Assembly: GCA_030740335.1 (NCBI GenBank)
Contig: JASLXL010000203.1
Location: forward strand, 1 to 13,239
Length of the DNA: 13,239 bases
Source of the DNA: SAR202 cluster bacterium
GTDB taxonomy: Bacteria; Chloroflexota; Dehalococcoidia; SAR202; CAJWER01
Reading direction: 5' to 3'
In this document: piece by piece, positions 5,713-13,238 of the stretch
How the letters are laid out: each line of letters begins with the position of its first letter
Position numbering within the stretch: position 1 is the stretch's first letter
The notes under the pieces: model-generated
Databases searched by the model: none
What the model was told of the DNA's origin: nothing
What the model saw: the letters and a program-made list of their open reading frames with translations, nothing else
Position numbers and translations under genes: made by a program

Positions 5713-7116
5713 CTATAAAGGCGGATACATCGCATCGCCCTTTGAGGTCTCCAGCACCGCAGCAGCCCTCAGGATGGACCGCTCGTCGAAGTGTCGGCCA
5801 ACTATCTGCACACCGATGGGCAGTCCCTCCGAACTCCAGCCGAAAGGGATCGATATGGCTGGAGAGCCGGTCAGATCAAAGGGCACCGCGGCCCGCAACG
5901 CATTCCGTGGAGGTACAAGCTCTCCGTCCACGTCTAGCTCCCCTACCCTGTGGGGATGAGCCGGAACGACGCCCATCGGGCAGAGCAGCAGATCGTACTT
6001 CGTGAAGTATCGGGCAACCTCGGCACGCAATCGTTCGCAGTCGGCAAGCGCCTGCTGGTACTCGCGAGCCGTGGGTCCAGGACCGCTGAGTCTGGCGCGG
6101 ATCGCCGGCGAGAGCTGGTCCACTCGACCCTCAATGATGGGCTCCAGATACTGGGTCACCTCAGCGCTGTAGATCGTTAGCGAAATGTCCTGCCCCGGCA
6201 GCTCTTCCCAGGCGTCGAGGGAGACCGGATCCACGGTACAGCCGAGCCCCGATAGTGCCGATGCGGCCACTGCCACAGCGTCCTGCACCTCAGTGGCCAC
6301 TGGTCCGAAGGGTCCTGCGGTGCAAAAGCCTACGCGCAGACCCAGGGGTGGTCCATCGATGTTCTCGAACCTCTCTACCGGGACCGGAACCGCGTACGGG
6401 TCCAGCCCGTCCGGGCCTGACATTATCGAGAGCCCCATTGCGATATCCTCAACCGTGCGAGCCATCGGTCCCACGTGCATGTACCGCAATAGTGCCTCGG
6501 GCCAGTGCCCGGTCAGCGGGACGCGGCCCTGGGTAGGCTTCAGGCCGACAATGCCGCAGTAGGACGCCGGCAACCTGATCGAGCATCCCACGTCGCTCCC
6601 GATCCCGAGGGGCGAGAGTCCCGCTGCTATGGCCGCCGCTTCGCCTCCGCTGGAACCTCCGGGGGTGCGGTCCAGGTTCCAGGGATTCTGCGTGCGTCCA
6701 AATACCTCGTTATCCGTCTCAAACCAAAAGACGAACTCGGGCACGTTGGTGTGGCCCATAAAAATGGCGCCCGCTTCCTTGAGCCGTGCGGCGGCCACCG
6801 CGTCGGCGTCGGGCACATGGTCAGAGAACAGGCGCGAACCGCGAGTGGTGCGCATGCCTGCGATATCCAGGGAGTCTTTGGCCGTGAAGGGCACCCCGTG
6901 CAGAGGCCCCACAGCATCTCCTTTCGCCAGCTCCGCCTCCGCCTCTTTGGCACGGTCCAGAGCGTCCTCTGCGGGGGTGACAATGGCGTTGAGGGCGGGA
7001 TTTACCACGTCGATGCGCTCTAAGTGAGCGCGAACTACCTCGACTGGAGAGAGATCCCTGGAGCGGATACGTTTGGCCAACTCGGTCGCCGTGGCATAGC
7101 AGATCTCTTCGTTCAC
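5713..7116 (-). CDS. Amidase (amidase-signature family)
   Basis: The 467-residue cytosolic hydrolase has the full amidase-signature core. The Ser-cisSer-Lys triad is K80 (FTAKDSLD), S155 (PGGSSGGEAA) and S179 (GSDVGCSIRLPAS). The family hydrolyses amides such as fatty amides, nitrile-derived amides, or the Gln or Glu of glutamyl-tRNA in GatA. No GatB or GatC gene is nearby and the length suits a catabolic amidase. One oddity: the residue just before the nucleophile is Cys178, where nearly all members have Gly (GGSIR). The start is a GTG at 7114-7116 with an SD-like AGGGGGTGA eight bases upstream. It is the last gene of a minus-strand series (FAD oxidoreductase, FG-GAP protein, amidase), 202 bases after the FG-GAP stop, so it may have its own promoter. 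A hairpin at 5628-5654 ends it. Confidence 0.9.
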   Translation of the reverse strand: MNEEICYATATELAKRIRSRDLSPVEVVRAHLERIDVVNPALNAIVTPAEDALDRAKEAEAELAKGDAVGPLHGVPFTAKDSLDIAGMRTTRGSRLFSDHVPDADAVAAARLKEAGAIFMGHTNVPEFVFWFETDNEVFGRTQNPWNLDRTPGGSSGGEAAAIAAGLSPLGIGSDVGCSIRLPASYCGIVGLKPTQGRVPLTGHWPEALLRYMHVGPMARTVEDIAMGLSIMSGPDGLDPYAVPVPVERFENIDGPPLGLRVGFCTAGPFGPVATEVQDAVAVAASALSGLGCTVDPVSLDAWEELPGQDISLTIYSAEVTQYLEPIIEGRVDQLSPAIRARLSGPGPTAREYQQALADCERLRAEVARYFTKYDLLLCPMGVVPAHPHRVGELDVDGELVPPRNALRAAVPFDLTGSPAISIPFGWSSEGLPIGVQIVGRHFDERSILRAAAVLETSKGDAMYPPL

Positions 7117-7318
7117 GGTCTGGTCACCCCCTGAGACTCCCTGACTCGGCTGCGAAACGACCTTTTGAGGTACACCTTAGCAAGTGTAAGGGGCTGAGTA
7201 AATCCACGTACCGGAATCAACGTACAGTGGCGGCAACCCAGAGGTAAAAGTACCGCAACGGCGCTCGCCATACCCCTAGCTCAGGACATGGCGGCATTGC
7301 GCATCGCATTACTGCTCG

Positions 7319-8431
7319 CTAGGCCGGACCCAGATTGCGCCACCAGCGCAACTCGTTGCTGCCGCGTTCGGCGCACGCGACGATGTCTAACAGCCCGTCA
7401 CCGTCCAGGTCGACGATGATGGGCTGGGCTGCCTTGGACCACGGCGACTTCAGGATCTGCATGTCCCAGGGGCCCCTCGGGTCACCACGGTGCTTGAACA
7501 GCGCCACTCGCCCGTTAGCTCCCCATGCGGTGGCGACGACCTCCATCTGGCCGTCACCGTCCACGTCGGCGGCCACAGCCTCCGATGCTTGATGGAATTC
7601 ATCGGCGATCACGTGCTTCGTCCAGCTATCCGGCCCCATACGCTCGTACCACACGATCTGTGCGCCTGGTGTCTCCAGCACCCCCTTGACGGAGTCGTCG
7701 CCACGGATCGCCATTACCAGGTCGAGGCCGCCATCCCCATCCATGTCAACGGGCTGGCCCTTGTTGGGGCGCTTTGGCGTGTCGATGATGTGCCGGGGCC
7801 AAGTATGGTTGTACGGATCTCCGGGGTTTTCGTACCACGCAAGCAGATCGGAGCCCGAAGCCGTACCTATGAAGTCAGGCCTGCCGTTTCCGTTCATGTC
7901 GACCGCTCGCACCATACGCGTCTCCTTCACGCCCTCGTCGACGATGCTCTTGACCCACTCGCCGTCCTGCCGGTCGAAGTACGCAAACATGTTGCCTTTG
8001 ACCCAGCTCGACGCGACGATCTCCATCTCGCCGTCACCGTCGTAGTCCGAGACGGCAACGTCGTACGCGCCGGGCAGGTCCTCGTGGCATATGTAGTGCT
8101 GCGACCACGAGGCCGCGTCCCTCGGGTCGCCGTCGAACTCGAACCACAAGACGCTGCCATTGATGTTGTCAATAGTCACGATCTCGGGCTTGCCATCGCC
8201 ATTGATATCGGCGATGGCGTGTCGCTCCAGCCACTCGTTGGAGCGCTCGTGGACGACGTGTTTTACAAAATTCCCCTTGCCGTCGTTCTCATACCAGTAA
8301 AGCCCAACGTCGGTGTCGGTGCTCACCAGGTCGAGGGAGCCGGTGCCGGTCAAATCCACGGCTGAGACGCCGATGGTGTAATTATAACCGTCGCCAATCA
8401 GCCGCTCTTCAAATTTGATGAATTCGTTCAA
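7319..8431 (-). CDS. FG-GAP / VCBS repeat protein, predicted seven-bladed beta-propeller
   Basis: Seven calcium-binding loops of the D-x-[DN]-G-[DN]-G-x-x-[DE] type recur every 49-60 residues: AVDLTGTGSLD, ADINGDGKPE, SDYDGDGEME, VDMNGNGRPD, VDMDGDGGLD, ADVDGDGQME and VDLDGDGLLD. Each is followed after about 15 residues by a W/Y-rich strand (WYEN, LWFEF, AWYEN, VWYER, RWWRN). This predicts one closed seven-bladed propeller filling the whole protein, about 370 residues, with no catalytic or anchoring domain. I prefer TTG 8429-8431, which has AGGGG seven bases upstream. A frame extension to a TTG at 8494 (391 residues) has no SD site and adds a segment unlike the repeats. Neither start gives a signal peptide, although relatives are often secreted. 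Proposed roles for such propellers are ligand or carbohydrate binding, and some are lyases; the function is unknown here. The gene lies 97 bases or more downstream of the FAD oxidoreductase, possibly co-transcribed. Confidence 0.83.
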   Translation of the reverse strand: MNEFIKFEERLIGDGYNYTIGVSAVDLTGTGSLDLVSTDTDVGLYWYENDGKGNFVKHVVHERSNEWLERHAIADINGDGKPEIVTIDNINGSVLWFEFDGDPRDAASWSQHYICHEDLPGAYDVAVSDYDGDGEMEIVASSWVKGNMFAYFDRQDGEWVKSIVDEGVKETRMVRAVDMNGNGRPDFIGTASGSDLLAWYENPGDPYNHTWPRHIIDTPKRPNKGQPVDMDGDGGLDLVMAIRGDDSVKGVLETPGAQIVWYERMGPDSWTKHVIADEFHQASEAVAADVDGDGQMEVVATAWGANGRVALFKHRGDPRGPWDMQILKSPWSKAAQPIIVDLDGDGLLDIVACAERGSNELRWWRNLGPA

Positions 8432-8591
8432 TACAAGACCCCTGTAGTTGTTTGCGGTAAAATATCTCCCTGAGTACTTCCCCACCCTTCCCAAAGATAA
8501 AGGGAATATCTTGTGAAGAGCACCCTCTCACGCCTCCTTTGGAACCCGATTACAACACCTACGACTCAACATCGGCTATGTCGATTTCGCC

Positions 8592-9728
8592 TCACACTGC
8601 GAAGCGGCCCGGGTCGAACTCGTCGAGGGGGACGCCGGTGGCGTCGTTAGCTATCAGCTCGGCCATGAGCCATGCCATGGCAGGGCCCATCATGAGACCC
8701 AGGCGGCCACCCCCAGTGGCCACGTAAGCCCCTTCGAAACCAGAAACCTTGCCCAGCACGAGCTTGCGGTCCGCCGACAACGGGCGCAGGCAGGCGGTCT
8801 GGAGCACGATCTCGCCCTCCGCCAACGACGGGATGTTCTTGAGGACCGCGGCCATGATCTGGTCCCTGCCCTCATCTGTGATACTCTCATCGAGCCCAGC
8901 GTCTTCGAACGTGGGCCCCACCCAGGTTAGGCCGTCGGGCTTGGTCGAGGCGAAGTGGTCGCCACCGGCCACAGAGGTGCTAATGGGCGGACCGGGCAGG
9001 CGGAGGCGCAGTATCTGACCCTTCCACGGCCGCATCTCGATCGGGATACCAAGCCACTCGGAAGCTCCCTGGCTCCATGGCCCCATGGCGACTACCACCT
9101 TGTCGCAGAATAGCTCGCTACCATCGACTAGAAGCCCACGCACTCGTCCGCCCTCTCGCACGAGTCCTGTGACGGTCCCGTGGCGTATCTGGGCTCCGTA
9201 CTTCTCGGCAGCCATCGATAGCGCCAGCGTCAGCTTGTACGCATTGACGTCGCTCGTGCCTTCCGTGTAGACGGCCCCAATGGCTTCCGGTCCCACCCTC
9301 GGCTCGATGCGCAGTGTCTCGTCCCTATTGAGCCAGCGCACTGAGTACCCCTGCCGGTCCTCCCACGACTGGCGCAACAGGTCGAAACCCTGGGGATTGC
9401 GAGCGGCATTGGCTTCTGCCTCATCGAAGGCCAGGGTGAGGCACGGACGCCGGCGAAACTCGACGTTGACGCCGCTCTCCTCCAGAAGCGCATCCGCCAG
9501 CTCGGCGTGAAGTCGCATCCCATGCGAAGCGACATCGAAGTGGGTGCCAGTCATCCCAGCTTCGTCATAGGTACCGAGGGCCGCATAGGAGAATCCCGAT
9601 GCATGACTGCCAATTGCGTCCCTCTCTAAGACCACACTCTTGATCCCTTGCCGGGCGAGGAAGTAGGCGGTGGCCGCGCCAACCAACCCTGCACCGACGA
9701 TTACTACCTCTGCGTTGTCTCCAGTCAT
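8592..9728 (-). CDS. FAD-dependent oxidoreductase, DAO family (D-amino-acid dehydrogenase / sarcosine or glycine oxidase-like)
   Basis: The 378-residue flavoprotein opens with a dinucleotide-binding fold, VVIVGAGLVGAATAYFLARQG (GxGxxG at G12, G14, G17), with E35 in VVLERD to hold the ribose. The DAO-family SHASGFSYA motif follows at about 41-49. A later PWKGQILRL and the C-terminal GAYVATGGGRLGLMMGP complete the FAD site. The last normally reads GH.G.GI, so it is somewhat divergent. The family oxidises C-N bonds of small amines (D-amino acids, sarcosine, glycine, proline derivatives) to imines, passing electrons to oxygen or a quinone. The substrate is not readable. I chose ATG 9726-9728 because GAGGAG lies 5 bases upstream and the Rossmann fold begins at residue 7; an in-frame extension to 9782 adds 18 unconserved residues. 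It diverges from the uronate-dehydrogenase-like gene and heads the minus-strand series. Confidence 0.88.
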   Translation of the reverse strand: MTGDNAEVVIVGAGLVGAATAYFLARQGIKSVVLERDAIGSHASGFSYAALGTYDEAGMTGTHFDVASHGMRLHAELADALLEESGVNVEFRRRPCLTLAFDEAEANAARNPQGFDLLRQSWEDRQGYSVRWLNRDETLRIEPRVGPEAIGAVYTEGTSDVNAYKLTLALSMAAEKYGAQIRHGTVTGLVREGGRVRGLLVDGSELFCDKVVVAMGPWSQGASEWLGIPIEMRPWKGQILRLRLPGPPISTSVAGGDHFASTKPDGLTWVGPTFEDAGLDESITDEGRDQIMAAVLKNIPSLAEGEIVLQTACLRPLSADRKLVLGKVSGFEGAYVATGGGRLGLMMGPAMAWLMAELIANDATGVPLDEFDPGRFAV

Positions 9729-9881
9729 TTCATCTCCTCGCAAGGTCTCAGGTGATCGAGCGTACAGTCGGACGCCGCCCAATGATAGCGGATTGTTCCG
9801 AAGGCTACCCGCTTGAATTATGATGTAGTAGCACCTAACCTAACGTTCGCAGCCACCACGCCAAGACAGAGAGAGAGATAC
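9729..9881. promoter_or_regulatory. Divergent promoter region, FAD oxidoreductase / SDR dehydrogenase
   Basis: The 153 bases lie between two outward-facing starts. TATGAT at 9819-9824 is a candidate -10 box for the plus-strand gene, 57 bases before its ATG, but the -35 region 17 bases before it (TTCCGA) is poor. No clear operator is seen. Confidence 0.3.
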
Positions 9882-10733
9882 ATGACCGACTCAAAGCCGA
9901 AGGTACTCGTAACAGGGGCCAGCGGCTTGCTGGGCGGATTGACTGTGAAGCACCTCAAGGACAAGTACGACTTCAGTGCTCTCAACCGCAGCAAGACCGC
10001 CGACTTCGCCCACACCAAGACCGCGGACATGGACGACTCGATCCCCTGGACGCAGGCGGATATCGCCGACTTAGACGCGATTATGCCGGCCTTCGAGGGC
10101 ATCGACATGGTAGTCCACATGGCCAATTACACCGGGGATGCGGACTCATGGGACGATCACCTGAACGCCGGCATCATCGGCACTCGTAACGTCTATGAGG
10201 CCGCGCGGCTCAACGGAGTCAAGCGCGTCGTCCTCGGCAGCACTGGCGATACAATGACCGGCTACGAATGCGACCCGCCATATGGCTACATGGCCTCCGG
10301 CAACTACGACAAGGTTCAGTGGGGCTGGTCGATGGTCGACTCCACCTGGCCTACCCGGCCCGTTAGCATTTACGGCGCTTGCAAGGTCTTCTGCGAGGCC
10401 CTCGGCCACCACTACTCAGACATCGCCGACATGTCTGTCCTTGTGATCCGGCTGGGCGCGGTCCTCGAGCCGGACGCACCGTCTCTTCGCCGCCACTATT
10501 CCGGCTGGCTGGGGCAAAAAGACTACGTCTCGATGGTAGAGAAGTGTCTCGCGGCCCCAATGTCCCTGCGCTACGACATCTTCGACGCGATCTCCAACAA
10601 CAAGTACAAGTGGCGCAACACCTCTCATGCCACCGAGGTCCTCGGATGGGTGCCGCAGCAGAGCGTTGACGACCACGAGATCGACGACAAGGGCGGCTGG
10701 CACCAGGTAAAGACGTTCCACGGCGAAAAGTGA
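9882..10733 (+). CDS. NAD-dependent epimerase/dehydratase (extended SDR), uronate dehydrogenase-like
   Basis: The 283-residue protein is an extended short-chain dehydrogenase. The NAD-binding TGASGLLGG (G12, G15, G18) is at the N-terminus, and the catalytic residues are S120 (LGSTGDTMTGY), Y164 and K168 (YGACK, the YxxxK motif). Around these the pattern resembles hexuronate dehydrogenases: NxIGTRNVYEAARLNGVKRVV, IYGACKVFCEALG, a VIRLGAVLEP segment, and a C-terminal stretch ending in LGWVPQ. Those enzymes oxidise D-galacturonate or D-glucuronate to the aldarolactone. Residues about 127-160 form a longer, Trp- and Tyr-rich loop than in typical members, so the substrate may differ. ATG 9882-9884 follows a purine-rich GAGAGAGAGA stretch serving as SD. 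An upstream in-frame TTG at 9813 overlaps the likely promoter. It is followed 101 bases later by the aminotransferase, which appears to have its own promoter. Confidence 0.82.
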   Translation: MTDSKPKVLVTGASGLLGGLTVKHLKDKYDFSALNRSKTADFAHTKTADMDDSIPWTQADIADLDAIMPAFEGIDMVVHMANYTGDADSWDDHLNAGIIGTRNVYEAARLNGVKRVVLGSTGDTMTGYECDPPYGYMASGNYDKVQWGWSMVDSTWPTRPVSIYGACKVFCEALGHHYSDIADMSVLVIRLGAVLEPDAPSLRRHYSGWLGQKDYVSMVEKCLAAPMSLRYDIFDAISNNKYKWRNTSHATEVLGWVPQQSVDDHEIDDKGGWHQVKTFHGEK

Positions 10734-10752
10734 GATAAGCCCTCGGATCTCT

Positions 10753-10781
10753 TTGACACCTTGGGCCTTGCAAGATAGAGT
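10753..10781 (+). promoter_or_regulatory. Sigma-70 type promoter of the aminotransferase gene
   Basis: A perfect -35 box TTGACA (10753-10758), a 17-base spacer and TAGAGT (10776-10781, four of six matches to TATAAT) lie 53 bases before the aminotransferase start. This is the best promoter match in the window and indicates a transcription start near 10788. It makes the gene at least partly independent of the preceding dehydrogenase. Confidence 0.6.
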
Positions 10782-10834
10782 GCGAAACGGTTCGGGGCCA
10801 ATTTCGGACCCCCACTAATAATAGGGAGATAGCG

Positions 10835-12157
10835 ATGTACGAGTACAAGGGCGTAAAGAAGTCAATGAAGATTTACAAGGAGGCCGGCAAGGTCATCCCA
10901 GGCTACACACAGCTCAGGAGCCGGCTGGCAAGTGGCTTCGCCGAGGGCGTCAGCCCAGTATACGCGGATCGGGCCAAGGGGTCACGCTTCGTCGACGTGG
11001 ACGGCAACGAGTACATCGACTGGGTTAACGCCGTCAGCGCCATTATTCTGGGGCACCACGACGACGTGGTCGATGACGCAGTGAAGGAACAGATCGACCG
11101 GGGCAGCATCTTTACGGTGAACAGCCCCAAAGAGGTCGAGCTGGCCAACCTGCTGATTGAGACAATCCCCAGCGCTGAGATGGTGAAGTTTTCTAAAGGC
11201 GGCGGCGACGCTTGCGCGACCGCAGCCAGGATAGCGCGAGGCGCTACAGGGAAAGAGATAATACTGTTCTCCGGTTATCACGGCTGGCACGATTGGTACC
11301 AGTCGGCCAACTATCTGGACTTCCCAGACCTGGTAACGGGCTCGGGAACCAAGGGTGTGCCGAAGTCGCTCGCAGGGACCGCTATCCCGTTCGGCGAGGG
11401 TGACATCGACCGCCTCGAAAAGCTGTTCGGGGATCACAAGGGCGAGGTAGCCGCGGTGATGATGGAGCCCATCCGCTCCAACGACCCGCCTCCAGGATAC
11501 CTAGAGGCCGTGAAGCAGCTCTGCCACGACAACGATGCTGTACTGATTTTCGACGAGGTGTCCTGTGGGTGGCGCATTGCGATAGGTGGCGCCCAGGAAT
11601 ACTACGGAATCACGCCTGACATGACCGTCGTCGCCAAGTGCATTTCCAACGGCTATCCGATGGGCGCCGTGGTCGGAAAACGTGAGATCATGCAAGAGGC
11701 CGAGGACATGTTCATATCGAGCTCGTACTGGTCCGACAACATTGGGCTCACGTCCTCCATCACGACCATCCGGGAGTTGAAGCGCCGCGACTCACCAACA
11801 CGTTTCAGGGAGATTGGCGAGAACATACGCGCGGCAGTGAAGGAAGCCATCGCCGATGTGGGCATATCCGCGGACGTGGTCGGCCTGTCGAAGGCGCCAG
11901 CGCTGCAGATCGACTTGCCGGACGAGTCGCTGCGACCAAAGGTCATGACCCTGTTCATCCAGGAAATGGCCAAACGAGGTGTCCACACCGCGGGCGGGTT
12001 CATGGGGACGCTGGCGCACACGGACGAGGACATCAAGATTACGGCGGACGCCGCCCGCGAGGCTCTGATGGTCGTGCGTGATGGCCTAGAGGGCGGTCTG
12101 GACGAGCTGCTAGATGCGCAGGTGAAGCGCGAGGCCATCCAGCGCATCGTGCGTTAA
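10835..12157 (+). CDS. Class III PLP-dependent aminotransferase (glutamate-1-semialdehyde aminomutase-like)
   Basis: The 440-residue enzyme has the fold-type I layout of class III aminotransferases. The substrate/phosphate segment includes GYHGWHDWY (147-155), an aspartate that binds the pyridine nitrogen (D240 in LIFDEVSCGW), and the PLP lysine K268 in VVAKCISNGYPMGAV. Length and the SNGYPMGAV context are closest to glutamate-1-semialdehyde 2,1-aminomutase and its catabolic relatives, but it is unlikely to be HemL. The phosphate-binding motif, usually NSGTEA, reads SKGGGDACA (120-128), and no tetrapyrrole gene is nearby. A transaminase of a sugar or omega-amino substrate is more likely (inference). 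ATG 10835 has GGGAG (10824-10828) six bases upstream. It carries its own promoter and ends 29 bases before a strong terminator. Confidence 0.85.
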   Translation: MYEYKGVKKSMKIYKEAGKVIPGYTQLRSRLASGFAEGVSPVYADRAKGSRFVDVDGNEYIDWVNAVSAIILGHHDDVVDDAVKEQIDRGSIFTVNSPKEVELANLLIETIPSAEMVKFSKGGGDACATAARIARGATGKEIILFSGYHGWHDWYQSANYLDFPDLVTGSGTKGVPKSLAGTAIPFGEGDIDRLEKLFGDHKGEVAAVMMEPIRSNDPPPGYLEAVKQLCHDNDAVLIFDEVSCGWRIAIGGAQEYYGITPDMTVVAKCISNGYPMGAVVGKREIMQEAEDMFISSSYWSDNIGLTSSITTIRELKRRDSPTRFREIGENIRAAVKEAIADVGISADVVGLSKAPALQIDLPDESLRPKVMTLFIQEMAKRGVHTAGGFMGTLAHTDEDIKITADAAREALMVVRDGLEGGLDELLDAQVKREAIQRIVR

Positions 12158-12185
12158 GGCGCAGGCTCTTTTCGGCAGAAATTAA

Positions 12186-12229
12186 AAGGGGGTGTACGGG
12201 CAAGTTCCCGCACACCCCCTTCTTGCTTT
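12186..12229. terminator. Strong bidirectional Rho-independent terminator
   Basis: A 15-bp stem with one A-C mismatch (AAGGGGGTGT-A-CGGG pairing with CCCG-C-ACACCCCCTT, 12186-12200 with 12207-12221) and a 6-base loop is followed by CTTGCTTTTTTCTT. On the other strand it is followed by TTTTAAT. It lies between the convergent aminotransferase and aldolase genes and can serve both. Confidence 0.88.
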
Positions 12230-12253
12230 TTTCTTGTACCGCGAATCCGACCG

Positions 12254-13042
12254 CTACGTCCCCAGGATCTTCCGGAGACCTCCGGCTCTTTCGTTCAGCC
12301 ATCCGTAGATCATGTGCAAGTCGGTGCCGATCGCGAAGTGCTTGACGCCCATCTCGATGTTCTCCGCTGCGTCGTCCGGGTGGTTGATTTCGGCCCGAGG
12401 CTGAACGCCCATGCTCAGCGCGGTCTTGAAGATGTGGTTCCGGATCTCCACGTTCTCCTCGGGGGGAATCTGGCGCATCCTGCCGAGGCTCATCGCGTAG
12501 TCATTGCCGCCATATACCACCATGTCGATGCCGGGTACCGCAAGCATCTCCTTCAAATTCTTAACAGCCTCGTCCTTTTCGATCATGAGCGCGATCACGA
12601 TTTCATCTAGGGCTCGAACGTACTCTGGCGTCCCAGACACCAGTCCGTAGTCGGCAAAACGACGGTCGGCCGAGCCATAACCACCCTTTGTTTGCGGAGT
12701 CTCGGCCCTGACAGCAGCGACGCACTCCTCAGCCTCTGCGGCGTCGTGGGCATCGGAAAACAAGATGGCCTGAAAACCGGAGCCGATGGCGCGCTGCGCC
12801 ACAAACTCTCGGTTCAACCGATCGACCTTGATCATACCGGCCATGTTGTACAGTTCAAGGGCGCGGCCGAAATGGTCGAGGTCCGGCAGCGTGTAGGGAC
12901 CATACTCGGCGACGAACTCTATGTAGTCGATCAGGCCCGTGTGACCGATTATCTCCACCACGTCCGGTGACGTGGTCATGGTGTGGGTTCCTACCGTCGC
13001 TTTGTCATCGTTCAGCGCCTGCCTGAGCCGGTTTTCTCTCAT
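12254..13042 (-). CDS. HpcH/HpaI aldolase-family protein (class II pyruvate aldolase fold)
   Basis: The 262-residue protein follows the HpcH/HpaI pattern throughout: NDDKATVGTH at the N-terminus, a GFQAILFS strand, MIEKDEAVKNLKEMLAVPGID (153-173) and GGNDYAMSLG (178-187), then FAIGTD near the end. The metal ligands E155 and D181 are kept. Two catalytic residues differ from 4-hydroxy-2-oxoheptanedioate aldolase HpaI: the His of the EH pair is Tyr (AEYGP, Y47), and the pyruvate-binding Arg of VRP is Lys (K72 in MIKVD). Family members reversibly split 4-hydroxy-2-oxo acids to pyruvate plus an aldehyde, including rhamnose- and glucarate-derived keto-deoxy acids. ATG 13040-13042 has GGAG (13049-13052) six bases upstream. 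It is convergent with the aminotransferase, and the next gene on the same strand ends 79 bases upstream of its start. The aldolase fold is sure; the reaction is not. Confidence 0.85.
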   Translation of the reverse strand: MRENRLRQALNDDKATVGTHTMTTSPDVVEIIGHTGLIDYIEFVAEYGPYTLPDLDHFGRALELYNMAGMIKVDRLNREFVAQRAIGSGFQAILFSDAHDAAEAEECVAAVRAETPQTKGGYGSADRRFADYGLVSGTPEYVRALDEIVIALMIEKDEAVKNLKEMLAVPGIDMVVYGGNDYAMSLGRMRQIPPEENVEIRNHIFKTALSMGVQPRAEINHPDDAAENIEMGVKHFAIGTDLHMIYGWLNERAGGLRKILGT

Positions 13043-13121
13043 ATCACACTCCAGCCTATTGAGTATTGTTCGACATCACGGCCAAGAGCATACACGCTGC
13101 GGGGTAGTCTGGCGACCCCTG

Positions 13122-13238
13122 TTAGCCAAACAGCCCGGCAATCCTGTCCACTACTAGCTTTTCTTCGCCGTCCCTAATGCCAAAGACTTGGATAGGTGTG
13201 GCTGTTGCAAGCATTCGGTATGCTGGGCGAATAACGAC
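13122..13238 (-). CDS. C-terminal fragment of an unidentified protein
   Basis: A minus-strand frame enters from the right window edge and ends at TAA (13122-13124), giving 38 residues ending in QVFGIRDGEEKLVVDRIAGLFG. The composition looks coding (balanced hydrophobic and charged residues, no early stop). The orientation matches the downstream aldolase, whose start lies 79 bases beyond the stop, so the two could form a unit. I do not recognise the family from this short tail. Confidence 0.5.
   Translation of the reverse strand, partial: VVIRPAYRMLATATPIQVFGIRDGEEKLVVDRIAGLFG

Noticed and set aside
6505..7027. Plus-strand frames opposite the amidase N-terminal half
   Set aside because: They are antisense to highly conserved amidase-signature codons and give no recognisable protein.
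7201..7225. Direct repeat CGTAC upstream of the amidase gene
   Set aside because: Two five-base copies nine bases apart are expected by chance; no further symmetry or promoter context supports an operator.
7490..8365. Long 291-codon plus-strand frame opposite the FG-GAP gene
   Set aside because: It is antisense to the repeated Asp/Gly-rich codons of the propeller, which rarely give stops on the other strand. It has no recognisable domain or SD site and the minus-strand frame clearly codes.
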